Below are positions 6,663-14,228 of a stretch of DNA of 17,231 nt, piece by piece. A program made the translations under genes and the position numbers. Each line of letters starts with the position of its first letter. Within the stretch, counting starts at the first letter, position 1. The DNA is from Caryophanales bacterium UBA4869 (GTDB taxonomy: Bacteria; Bacillota_I; Bacilli_A; RFN20; CAG-288), in contig DHDT01000067.1 of NCBI GenBank assembly GCA_002399505.1, positions 30,462 through 47,692 of the forward strand. The letters are read 5' to 3'. Under the pieces are notes generated by a model, which was not told the DNA's origin, did no database searches, and saw only the letters and a list, made by a program, of their open reading frames with translations.

Positions 6663-7322
6663 ATGGATATAAAGTTACAAGATAAAACAGAGACCCGGAT
6701 TATCAAAGATACCAGACAGTCTTATTTTCTGACTGAGGTCCCCGCTTTGCATAATCTCCGGTATGAGGTTTCTGAAAACACCGAATTTGAACTGACTATT
6801 GTGGATTTTCTTTCTGATCCCATCGATTTAAGCATCGATGTGGTTTTGAAAAAAGGAGCCAAAGCCAACATCTATCTAGCATCTCTGAATAGCGGCCATA
6901 ACAACAAAGTCTATAAAATCGATATCGATCACGAAGAAGAAAATACTTATTCCAGAACGACGATGTCCGGCATCAATGCCGGGGACGGTCTTTTGAGATT
7001 CTTGGGCTCATCCTATATCAAAAACGGAGCCCACAAATCCGATACGAGACAAGAGGGCAAAATTACCAACTTATCCGATAAGGCCCATAGTGAAGTCTCG
7101 CCTTCTCTTCTTATCAAGGACAATGATGTCAAGGCCAGCCACGGCGCTGCTTTAGGCGCCTATGACCCCAAAGTCCTCTTTTATCTGATGAGCCGCGGCC
7201 TGACTCTCTCAGAAAGCAAGAAACTTATCACTTTCGGTTCTCTTCTTCCTATCATCAATCGCTTAGGCGATGAGAAAAACCGCGAAGACGCCAAGAAGGC
7301 TTTAGGAGAACTCTCCTTATGA
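6663..7322 (+). CDS. sufD: SufD, unusually short SufBCD scaffold subunit
   Basis: SufD pairs with SufB on the SufC dimer and is needed for iron entry into the nascent cluster. This copy has 219 residues, about half the usual 400-440. It keeps the C-terminal part of the beta-helix core and the terminal helices that contact Suf[26 protein letters not shown] (156-180). H160 corresponds to the functionally important SufD histidine, while the nearby Cys of E. coli SufD is Ala. The N-terminal helical domain and much of the beta-helix are absent. No missing piece can lie upstream, because sufC ends 5 bp before the ATG. The frame is intact and its stop overlaps the sufS start (ATGA), so it looks like a reduced gene rather than a broken one. 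The ribosome site is weak, suggesting coupling to sufC translation. Confidence 0.88.
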   Translation: MDIKLQDKTETRIIKDTRQSYFLTEVPALHNLRYEVSENTEFELTIVDFLSDPIDLSIDVVLKKGAKANIYLASLNSGHNNKVYKIDIDHEEENTYSRTTMSGINAGDGLLRFLGSSYIKNGAHKSDTRQEGKITNLSDKAHSEVSPSLLIKDNDVKASHGAALGAYDPKVLFYLMSRGLTLSESKKLITFGSLLPIINRLGDEKNREDAKKALGELSL

Positions 7323-8554
7323 AAATACTTGATCCCTTGAAAATACGTCAGGATTTTCCCATGTATCGCCATGACTCTCTTTTTGAGGGCAGACCTTTAG
7401 TCTACCTTGATAACGCCGCCACTACTTTCAAACCTTATTCCGTCATCAAAGAAGGCGACCGCTATTATGAAGACATCACCGCCAACGCCCATCGAGGCGA
7501 TTATTCTCTGGCCCATGAAGTTGATGTCGCTTATGAAGGAGCGAGAAAAGAAGTCGCTGATTTCATCAACGCCGACGTCGATGAAGTCTGCTTCACTTCC
7601 GGAGATTCGATGGGGATGAACGAGATTGCCTATGGTCTTCTTCCCCTTCTTAAAACCGGTGATGAGATTCTTCTTACTTTTGCCGAGCACGCTTCAAATG
7701 TCCTGCCCTGGTATCAGGTGGCTAAACTTACAGGTGCCGTTGTCAAATTTATTCCTCTTGATAAAGAAGGCCGAGTGACCATCGATAATTTCAAGAGCGT
7801 TTTGTCCGATAAGACCAAGATTGTTTCCTTGGCCTCTGTGACTAATGTTCTTGGTTTCTTATTGCCTGTCAAAGAACTCTGTGCCTTAGCTCATTCAGTC
7901 GGCGCCATCTACGTTGCTGACGGAGCTCAGTCGGTTCCGCACCACAAGACTGACGTCAAAGACCTGGATATCGACTTTCTGGCCTTCAGCGGACATAAGA
8001 TGCTCGGTCCCACTGGTATCGGAGTCATGTACGGTAAGAAAAAGCTTCTTGAGAAGATGAATCCTCTGTTTTTCGGCGGTGAGATGAATGCCCGCTTTGA
8101 TAGCTGTGGCTATGTTTCTCTTTCTGATGTTCCCCTTAAGTTTGAAGCCGGAACTCAGAATATCAGCGGTGCCATGGGTTTAGGAAAAGCCTGCCTCTAT
8201 ATCCAGAAAATCGGTTTTGACGCCATTGAAGAACACGAGCTTAAACTCAAGAAGATGGCGGTTGAAGGTATTATTTCTAACGGAAATGCCACTATCTACA
8301 ATCAAAACTGTGAAGGCGGAATCATCACTTTCAATATCGACAAGGTTTTTGCCCAGGACGCTGCTTCCTATCTAGGCTCCAAGGGAGTCTTTGTCCGAAG
8401 TGGTCAGCACTGTGCCAAGATCCTTCCTGAATTCTTGAATACCCAGGCTACCTTGAGAGCCTCTCTTTATATCTACAATACTGAAGATGATGTAAAAGCT
8501 TTGATAGAAGCCTGTAAACACGCGGAGGATTTCTTAGATGTCTTTTTCAATTAA
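7319..8554 (+). CDS. sufS: SufS, PLP-dependent cysteine desulfurase (class II)
   Basis: SufS converts L-cysteine to L-alanine and holds the released sulfur as a persulfide for transfer to SufU. The 411 residues match the family length. PLP-site residues are visible: H124 in FAEHASN, D201 and Q204 in VADGAQSV, and the Schiff-base lysine K227 in FSGHKMLGPTG. The persulfide cysteine is C365 in RSGQHCAK. This matches the short R-x-G-x-x-C loop of group II enzymes, which rely on a partner acceptor. It overlaps sufD by 4 bp and sufU by 17 bp, giving a tightly coupled operon. It could also supply sulfur for tRNA thiolation. Confidence 0.96.
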   Translation: MKILDPLKIRQDFPMYRHDSLFEGRPLVYLDNAATTFKPYSVIKEGDRYYEDITANAHRGDYSLAHEVDVAYEGARKEVADFINADVDEVCFTSGDSMGMNEIAYGLLPLLKTGDEILLTFAEHASNVLPWYQVAKLTGAVVKFIPLDKEGRVTIDNFKSVLSDKTKIVSLASVTNVLGFLLPVKELCALAHSVGAIYVADGAQSVPHHKTDVKDLDIDFLAFSGHKMLGPTGIGVMYGKKKLLEKMNPLFFGGEMNARFDSCGYVSLSDVPLKFEAGTQNISGAMGLGKACLYIQKIGFDAIEEHELKLKKMAVEGIISNGNATIYNQNCEGGIITFNIDKVFAQDAASYLGSKGVFVRSGQHCAKILPEFLNTQATLRASLYIYNTEDDVKALIEACKHAEDFLDVFFN

Positions 8555-8987
8555 TAACCCGGAGATGATGAGAGAAATCATCATGGATAACTATCAGAAT
8601 CCTCGAAATGTCGCTGTAGTGGATGACAAGAACTACATAACCATTCACATGGATTCCGCTTCTTGCATCGACGATATCTACATTCAGGTTCTGATCAAGG
8701 ACGGGAAAGTCTCTGACTGCAAGTGGCACGGCAAAGGCTGTGCGATTTCCACGGCTTCCACTTCCATTATGAGTGAAATGATATTGGGAAAGACCATTCA
8801 GGAAGCCGACAAGATGATGGCTGAGTTCAATAAGATGATGGCCGGCGAGCCTTATGACGAAGAGACTCTGGGCGAAGCTATCTGTTTTGCCAATGTCAAT
8901 CGTCAACCCTCGAGAATCACCTGTGCCAATATCAGCTGGAGAGGTCTGAAGAAGGCCTTCGATAAGGAGGAGAAGAAAGATGAATGA
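8538..8987 (+). CDS. sufU: SufU, zinc-dependent sulfurtransferase partner of SufS
   Basis: This is a 149-residue IscU-fold protein of the Gram-positive SUF system. It takes persulfide sulfur from SufS by zinc-ligand exchange and passes it on, rather than acting as the scaffold. The zinc ligands are seen as C43 and D45 in SASCIDD, C68 in [10 protein letters not shown], and C129 in RITCANISW. Their spacing matches B. subtilis SufU (C41, D43, C66, C128). The 18-21 residue stretch between the second and third Cys pairs that separates SufU from IscU is consistent with length here. The usual NPxCGD wording is changed to SASCIDD, a minor oddity. It overlaps sufS by 17 bp and sufB by 8 bp. Confidence 0.94.
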   Translation: MSFSINNPEMMREIIMDNYQNPRNVAVVDDKNYITIHMDSASCIDDIYIQVLIKDGKVSDCKWHGKGCAISTASTSIMSEMILGKTIQEADKMMAEFNKMMAGEPYDEETLGEAICFANVNRQPSRITCANISWRGLKKAFDKEEKKDE

Positions 8988-10395
8988 AGAAAAGAAAAAC
9001 CTCGATCTTCTCGATAAAGACGATCGTGCAAAATATGAGTTCCGTGATAAGGCCGTAGCAATTTTCAAGACCCCCAAAGGTCTTAGCGAAGATACTGTCA
9101 GAGAGATTTCGTCAATCAAGAAAGAACCTCAGTTTATGCTTGATTTCCGCTTGAAATCTCTCAAGGAGTTCTTCAGCCATCACCAGCCTTCCTATGGACC
9201 TGATCTCAAGTGGATCGATTTCCAGGATTATACTTACTACACTAAGGTTTCCGATAAAATAGCCACCGATTGGAACAAGGTTCCTGAGGAAGTCAAGACA
9301 ACTTTCTCAAAGCTTGGCATCCCGGAAGCCGAACAGAAATTCCTCAGCGGTGTCACCACTCAGTATGAATCGGAAGCTGTTTATTCGAACATGCTCAAAG
9401 AAGTCGAAGACAAAGGAGTTATCTTTTTAGATACCGATACCGGACTGAGACTTTATCCTGAGATCTTCAAGAAATATTTTGGAAAGCTCGTTCCACCCAC
9501 TGACAACAAATATGCCGCCTTGAATTCAGCTGTCTGGTCAGGTGGTTCCTTCATTTATGTTCCTAAAGGCGTAAAGCTTGAAAAACCTCTGCAGTCATAT
9601 TTCCGAATCAACAACAAGCGTTCTGGTCAGTTTGAGAGAACTCTGATCATCGTCGATGATGATGCCGAACTCAATTATGTCGAGGGCTGTACGGCTCCGA
9701 TGTATTCTGAAGAATCGCTTCATGCCGCAATAGTCGAGATCTTTGTCGGCAAGAGAGCCAAGATGAGATATACGACTATTCAGAACTGGTCTAATTCCAT
9801 TCTCAACTTAGTCACCCAAAGAGCGATAGTCGATGATGACGGCCTCATGGAATGGGTCGATGGAAATATCGGCTCAAAGCTCTGTATGAAATATCCCTGC
9901 TGCGTCTTAAAAGGCGATCGTTCACACGGATCGACCATTTCTGTCGCCGTGGCCGGAGAAGGGCAGTTCCAGGATACCGGAGCCAAGATGATTCATCTGG
10001 GCAAAGACACTTCCTCCAATATCATCTCTAAGTCCATTGCCAGAAACGGCGGAACTTCTAATTTCCGCGGTCAGATTCATATCGCCCCTTCCGCTATCGG
10101 AAGCAAGGCTCATGAAGAATGCGATACTTTGATTCTCGATGACCATTCTTACTCGGACACCATCCCCAACAATGTGGTTTCCGATAGTTCTTCTTATCTT
10201 GAACATGAGGCCTCCGTATCGAAAATCAACGAAGACCAGCTGTTCTATCTGATGAGTAGAGGATTATCAAGAGCGCAGGCTACGCAGATGATTGTCATGG
10301 GATTCTTAGAGCCTTTCTCGAAAGAACTTCCAATGGAATATGCCGTCGAACTTAATCAGCTGATTAAGTTCGATATGGTGGGATCGATAGGCTAA
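8980..10395 (+). CDS. sufB: SufB, Fe-S scaffold subunit
   Basis: SufB is the core scaffold on which the cluster is built in SufB-C2-D, then passed to apoproteins. This copy is full length (471 residues). Family blocks include [17 protein letters not shown] (182-198), YVEGCTAP (233-240), [12 protein letters not shown] (361-372), EECDTLI and [20 protein letters not shown] (406-425). C381 corresponds to E. coli SufB C405, proposed to receive sulfur. E408 lies at the conserved LEHEA site. Start choice is supported by AAGGAGG (8964-8970) 9 nt upstream, inside the sufU reading frame; the ATG overlaps the sufU stop by 8 bp. SufB supplies the beta-helix that the shortened SufD largely lacks. Confidence 0.97.
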   Translation: MNEEKKNLDLLDKDDRAKYEFRDKAVAIFKTPKGLSEDTVREISSIKKEPQFMLDFRLKSLKEFFSHHQPSYGPDLKWIDFQDYTYYTKVSDKIATDWNKVPEEVKTTFSKLGIPEAEQKFLSGVTTQYESEAVYSNMLKEVEDKGVIFLDTDTGLRLYPEIFKKYFGKLVPPTDNKYAALNSAVWSGGSFIYVPKGVKLEKPLQSYFRINNKRSGQFERTLIIVDDDAELNYVEGCTAPMYSEESLHAAIVEIFVGKRAKMRYTTIQNWSNSILNLVTQRAIVDDDGLMEWVDGNIGSKLCMKYPCCVLKGDRSHGSTISVAVAGEGQFQDTGAKMIHLGKDTSSNIISKSIARNGGTSNFRGQIHIAPSAIGSKAHEECDTLILDDHSYSDTIPNNVVSDSSSYLEHEASVSKINEDQLFYLMSRGLSRAQATQMIVMGFLEPFSKELPMEYAVELNQLIKFDMVGSIG

Positions 10396-10398
10396 AAC

Positions 10399-12294
10399 AT
10401 GTTTAACATTGTCAATGAAGAATATGATGTCATAGTTGTCGGAGGCGGTCATGCCGGCGTAGAAGCCTGCAATGCCACATCCAAGATGGGATTGAAGACA
10501 CTTTTACTGTGCTTCAATTACAAGATGGTCTGTAATCTGGCCTGCAATCCGACGATTGGCGGAAGCGCCAAGGGAATAGTTGTTCGTGAGATTGATGCTC
10601 TGGGCGGAATAGAAGGAAAACTCGCCGATATGAAAGGCTCTCTTTTGCAGATGAGAGTTCTCAATACATCCAAGGGTCCCGGTGTTCGCTGTCTCCGTGC
10701 CCAAGAGGACAAGAGAGGCTATCCTCGCAACGTCCAGAACTATCTTTTGACTGTCGATAATCTCGATATCGCCGAACGGGAGGTGAAATCCCTTGCTGTT
10801 TCAGACAATATCGTCAAAGGTGTTATTCTTGACGATGGTTCCTTTATCAAAGCCAAGGCCGTCGTTTTGGCGACTGGCACGCATATGGAGTCTTTGATTT
10901 TGAGAGGACATGTTGTCAAGGAAGGCGGACCCGATGGTGAGAGACCAAGTCATGGTCTGTCGGGTTCTTTGAAAGCCTTAGGTCTTCACATGCTTCGACT
11001 GAAGACAGGTACTCCTCCTCGACTTGATCCTGATTCGATTGATTTTTCCGTCCTGGAAACTGAATACGGAGATGATGGCCGTAATTCTTTCTCCTATGAT
11101 ACGACTGAATTCATGCAGAAGAAGGATATGGTCGTCTGTCACTTGACTTATACTAACGAGAAGACTCATGAAATCATCCGAAAACATCTTAAGGAATCCG
11201 CTATGTATGGCGGTGTTGTCAAAGGTGTCGGGCCTCGTTATTGTCCGTCAATTGAAGATAAGATTGTCCGTTTCCCTGATAAAATCAGGCATCAGTTATT
11301 TGTAGAGCCGGAATCTTTGGAATTCCCCTCAATCTATCTGGACGGTTTTTCAACCTCGATGCCTGAGAGCATCCAGGAGCCGATGGTTCATAGTATCAAA
11401 GGCTTTGAGCATGCCAGATTTTTGAAATACGCCTATGCCATTGAATATGATGCAGTAGAGCCTAGCCAGCTTGATCAAACAATGAGAGTCAAAAGCGTCG
11501 AAGGCTTATATGTCTGCGGACAGATTGCCGGTACCTCCGGCTATGAGGAAGCGTCGGCTTTAGGCTTGATGGCCGGCATCAATGCCGGACTATTTGTTCA
11601 GAAAAAAGACCCTCTGATACTTAAACGTGACGAAGCCTATATCGGAATCATGATCGATGATATCGTCACTAAGGGAACCAAAGAGCCTTATCGTCTTTTG
11701 AGTTCGAGATCTGAGTATCGTCTGTTGACAAGAAACGACAATGCCGATGTCCGTCTGGTTAAAAAAGGCTATGATGTCGGTCTCAATTCCAAAGAGAGAT
11801 TCGATCGCCTCAACAATAGAAACCTGAAGGTTGCCCAAGCTATCAATCTATTAGAAAATAATCAAGTTGCCTCTAATCAAAAAATTCGTTCTTATTTGCA
11901 TGATTTAGGTTTCAATGAACCGAATGGCAATGAGACTTTAAAGCAGACCATGAGACGTCAGAACGTCACTTATGAAAAGCTTTCTCAGTGCGTTGATTTT
12001 CTTCCTGTCTTAGATGAAGACGAAAGATTCAAAATCGAGACTGAAATCAAATTCGAAGGCTATATCATTGCCGAGAAGAAAGAATGTGAAAGAAGGAAAG
12101 CCTATCAGGAACTCGTCCTTCCCGACGATCTTGACTATAAGCACATGGACGGATTGTCTCTGGAAGCCCGGGAGAAATTATCGATCCTTCGTCCCCATAC
12201 TCTAGGCGAAGCTAGTCTTATAACAAACGTCCATCCCTCTGATATCGATGTTCTTTCCTTCTTTGTCCGGTTCAGAAACAAACAGACACATTAA
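10399..12294 (+). CDS. mnmG: MnmG (GidA), tRNA U34 carboxymethylaminomethyl synthase subunit
   Basis: With MnmE, MnmG installs the (carboxymethyl)aminomethyl group at C5 of the wobble uridine of several tRNAs, using FAD, NADH and a folate one-carbon unit. The 631 residues match the long bacterial form. Visible motifs are the FAD dinucleotide fold VIVVGGGHAGVEA (11-23), CNPTIGGSAKG with C49, TGTPPRLD (203-210), GVGPRYCPSIEDK with C282 (one of the two conserved essential cysteines), CGQIAGTSGYEEA, and the C-terminal SSRSEYRLLTRNDNADVRL. It begins 3 bp after the sufB stop with only a weak AGG site, so it is the last gene of the suf transcript. mnmE and rsmG are not in the window, and parAB is on the other strand about 9 kb away, unlike the common Bacillota cluster. 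Confidence 0.97.
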   Translation: MFNIVNEEYDVIVVGGGHAGVEACNATSKMGLKTLLLCFNYKMVCNLACNPTIGGSAKGIVVREIDALGGIEGKLADMKGSLLQMRVLNTSKGPGVRCLRAQEDKRGYPRNVQNYLLTVDNLDIAEREVKSLAVSDNIVKGVILDDGSFIKAKAVVLATGTHMESLILRGHVVKEGGPDGERPSHGLSGSLKALGLHMLRLKTGTPPRLDPDSIDFSVLETEYGDDGRNSFSYDTTEFMQKKDMVVCHLTYTNEKTHEIIRKHLKESAMYGGVVKGVGPRYCPSIEDKIVRFPDKIRHQLFVEPESLEFPSIYLDGFSTSMPESIQEPMVHSIKGFEHARFLKYAYAIEYDAVEPSQLDQTMRVKSVEGLYVCGQIAGTSGYEEASALGLMAGINAGLFVQKKDPLILKRDEAYIGIMIDDIVTKGTKEPYRLLSSRSEYRLLTRNDNADVRLVKKGYDVGLNSKERFDRLNNRNLKVAQAINLLENNQVASNQKIRSYLHDLGFNEPNGNETLKQTMRRQNVTYEKLSQCVDFLPVLDEDERFKIETEIKFEGYIIAEKKECERRKAYQELVLPDDLDYKHMDGLSLEAREKLSILRPHTLGEASLITNVHPSDIDVLSFFVRFRNKQTH

Positions 12295-12296
12295 AA

Positions 12297-12325
12297 GCCT
12301 TAGCGTGAAGCTAAGGCCTTTTTTT
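12297..12325 (+). terminator. Bidirectional terminator between mnmG and the LOTUS-DUF3825 gene
   Basis: GCCTTAGC (12297-12304) pairs with GCTAAGGC (12310-12317) over 8 bp with a GTGAA loop. On the plus strand it is followed by C and seven T. On the minus strand the 3' arm is followed by TTTTAA. It begins 2 bp after the mnmG stop and reaches the stop of the convergent gene, serving both. Confidence 0.9.
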
Positions 12326-14136
12326 CAGTCTTCAATATAACGGGGATTCAGATAAGTGTTTTCTAAAGGACCGATCAGTCGGGAATTTACATAGCACTGT
12401 TTGAGAGTGAGGATTGTCTGACCTTGGTAGTTTCCGCTTGGGGTGAGTTCGACTAAAAGCACGTCTTCGACTCCGATATTCTTATCGAAAATCAGAGGCA
12501 GCATCATGGACATGACATTTCTGGTCGGGAAGAATGAAGGCAGAGCCATGTGACGGTTATAGCGGATGATCTTGAGTCCTAACTGGATTGCGGTCTCTAA
12601 AGAAGCTTTGAGGAAGGTGAAGAGCATCGGATTGTTTTCGATGATCTCCTCAAGATTGGCATAAAGACGATTTAAAGCGTATTCTCTTCTTTCTTTCTGG
12701 ATGGAGTTGATAAGAGAGCTGGCATTCTTGTCAGAAAGACAGACAGTCTTTAAAAGGCGAAGAGGGAAACGGGAGATGTTGTCTTTGATGATATGCTGAT
12801 AATCGGTGTGAAGTTCAGCGTTGATATCGTAGACAAAATCGCTGGTTTTAGTAAAATACTGAGCTTTGGGAGGAAGAGGTGAGAAGTTCTCGACGATTAT
12901 CTTTCCTAAGCCCTGGCTTCCGGCATTCGTGAAGCCCTGGAAAAGGTATTCTTCTTTGATCTTTGGATCGCTGTTTTTCATCATGACACAGAATATGCCA
13001 TCGAAATCATTATTGACCAATCCCGTATTGAAGACGACGAAACCGGAATTCTTATCCTCCATGACTTTGTTCTCGCTGACTAAGCGATAGAAAGTATACT
13101 GAAGATAAATCTCTAGGATTATAAAAGGGTCAGAGCTGTGGTGATAGCACCATTCTTCCTTGATGGCAAGATTGGCAAGTTGCTCTATAGCGCCCTTGTA
13201 GTCAGAAAAATACAGGTGATTCTTAAGGAAATCACGGGGTTTTTCTTTGTCAGCTCCGATAAAGTTGACATAGTAATCATATTCTTTGCCGGGATTTGAT
13301 TTCTTCAGGGAACAGATGAGGTCTTCTCCGTTTTTGTTTTTGATGGAAAGAGGGAAGACAAAAGCGTCATCTTTTTTCTCAAAGGTACTTTCTTTGATGG
13401 CTCCTTCATAGTCTTTGCGGATGATGTCCACAATCGAAGCGGAATCTAAGCCAATACCCATCATCTCCTTGATTGAGAGGACTAATTGAGGCGGGACATA
13501 GAAAGTGAAGGATTTAGGTTTGCTTTCAGCAATAGGAGCTTTCTTTTCCGGAGGAACAGCAGTTTTATCGATTGTCTTCTTCTTTGCAGGTGCTTTTTTA
13601 GGAGTTGGTTTGACATCTTCTTTTTTGTGAAAGATGACAAAATCAGAACAGATGGTTCCGTTCTTGTTGGATTCAAGGGAGATAAAGGGCAGAGAGGTAA
13701 GAAGGGTTTTCATCTTTGAAAATCCCAATCCTTTGTAATCGATTCCTTTGTCGAGCAGTTCTTTTGATACTTTGGCCATAGGATAACGGATATTCTGATC
13801 AAATGATCCTAAGAAGATATTGTAGATTTCATCTTTTTTTGTCATATCAAAAACTTGTTTTTCATTATTTGACTTCATAGTTGTTTTTCCTGCTAGATTA
13901 AAGTCGTGCAGGATTACGACATCTTTTTCGTGACCGATTCTGTGGTCAGTTTTAAGAGTAAGGAATTCTTTGGAGTCCTCTAAGAGAGACTTCATTTTTG
14001 TATATCCGAATTCCTTATAGTTGAGTCCCTGGCTTTTTAAATAAAGAGCTACTTTTGCTAGGGGATATTCAACATTCTTCATAAAACCATGACAGAGAAG
14101 GCCATAAATGTCTTGTTTGGTTTGTCTTGATAACAT
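12325..14136 (-). CDS. Tandem OST-HTH/LOTUS domains fused to DUF3825-like region, putative RNA-binding protein
   Basis: This is a 603-residue cytoplasmic protein of unknown role. Residues 7-62 and 100-155 are two copies of a winged-helix-like repeat. Both share (D/E)IY, a Y-P-x-A-K-V helix, L..G..YK..G(Y/F).KMK.LL and a closing F..L strand, the pattern of OST-HTH/LOTUS domains, which bind RNA in characterised cases. A Lys/Pro/Ala-rich linker (about 171-210) follows. The C-terminal half matches my recollection of DUF3825: FVVFNTGL (366-373), LPPKAQYF (421-428), HIIKDNISRFP (448-458), RYNRHMALPSFFP (525-537), MLPLIF, and GNYQGQTILTLKQCYVNSRLI (568-588). No catalytic motif is apparent. An AAGGAAAAGG ribosome site precedes the ATG. 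It lies 92 bp downstream of the hybrid kinase on the same strand. RNA binding is inference; the enzymatic or regulatory role is unknown. Confidence 0.8.
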   Translation of the reverse strand: MLSRQTKQDIYGLLCHGFMKNVEYPLAKVALYLKSQGLNYKEFGYTKMKSLLEDSKEFLTLKTDHRIGHEKDVVILHDFNLAGKTTMKSNNEKQVFDMTKKDEIYNIFLGSFDQNIRYPMAKVSKELLDKGIDYKGLGFSKMKTLLTSLPFISLESNKNGTICSDFVIFHKKEDVKPTPKKAPAKKKTIDKTAVPPEKKAPIAESKPKSFTFYVPPQLVLSIKEMMGIGLDSASIVDIIRKDYEGAIKESTFEKKDDAFVFPLSIKNKNGEDLICSLKKSNPGKEYDYYVNFIGADKEKPRDFLKNHLYFSDYKGAIEQLANLAIKEEWCYHHSSDPFIILEIYLQYTFYRLVSENKVMEDKNSGFVVFNTGLVNNDFDGIFCVMMKNSDPKIKEEYLFQGFTNAGSQGLGKIIVENFSPLPPKAQYFTKTSDFVYDINAELHTDYQHIIKDNISRFPLRLLKTVCLSDKNASSLINSIQKERREYALNRLYANLEEIIENNPMLFTFLKASLETAIQLGLKIIRYNRHMALPSFFPTRNVMSMMLPLIFDKNIGVEDVLLVELTPSGNYQGQTILTLKQCYVNSRLIGPLENTYLNPRYIED

Positions 14137-14155
14137 TTGTGCCTTTTCCTTTTTA

Positions 14156-14178
14156 AGGTTGTCTATAAGAGACAGCCT
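14156..14178. promoter_or_regulatory. Inverted repeat in the leader of the LOTUS-DUF3825 gene
   Basis: Plus-strand AGGTTGTCT (14156-14164) and AGACAGCCT (14170-14178) form a 9+9 inverted repeat with one mismatch and a 5-bp spacer. It lies directly downstream of a minus-strand TATAAT and upstream of the ribosome site, so it would overlap the transcription start. It could be an operator; as RNA hairpin it has a C-A mismatch and no U-tract, so it is not a terminator. Confidence 0.45.
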
Positions 14179-14184
14179 ATTATA
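14179..14184 (-). promoter_or_regulatory. Candidate -10 box (TATAAT) for the LOTUS-DUF3825 gene
   Basis: A perfect TATAAT reads on the minus strand between the kinase stop and the downstream ATG, 42 bp before that ATG. No good -35 is seen at 16-18 bp, and the surrounding sequence is A+T-rich, so a chance match is possible. If real, this gene can be expressed separately from the kinase. Confidence 0.35.
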
Positions 14185-14228
14185 TATTAATTTACTTTCT
14201 TTTGGTAGATATGACTCAAATACGAAAA

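Noticed and set aside
6663..7322. sufD as a frameshifted pseudogene
   Set aside because: sufC ends 5 bp upstream and sufS overlaps downstream, so there is no remnant of the missing half; key residues are kept and the frame is intact.
8547..9119. 190-codon open frame on the minus strand opposite sufU and sufB
   Set aside because: It is fully antisense to two firmly identified, overlapping genes, has no recognisable motif and no own ribosome site context; long antisense frames are expected from this codon usage.
14137..14228. Terminator between the kinase and the LOTUS-DUF3825 gene
   Set aside because: The only hairpin-like repeat has a mismatch and is followed by TAAAAAGG rather than a U-tract, so it does not look like an intrinsic terminator.
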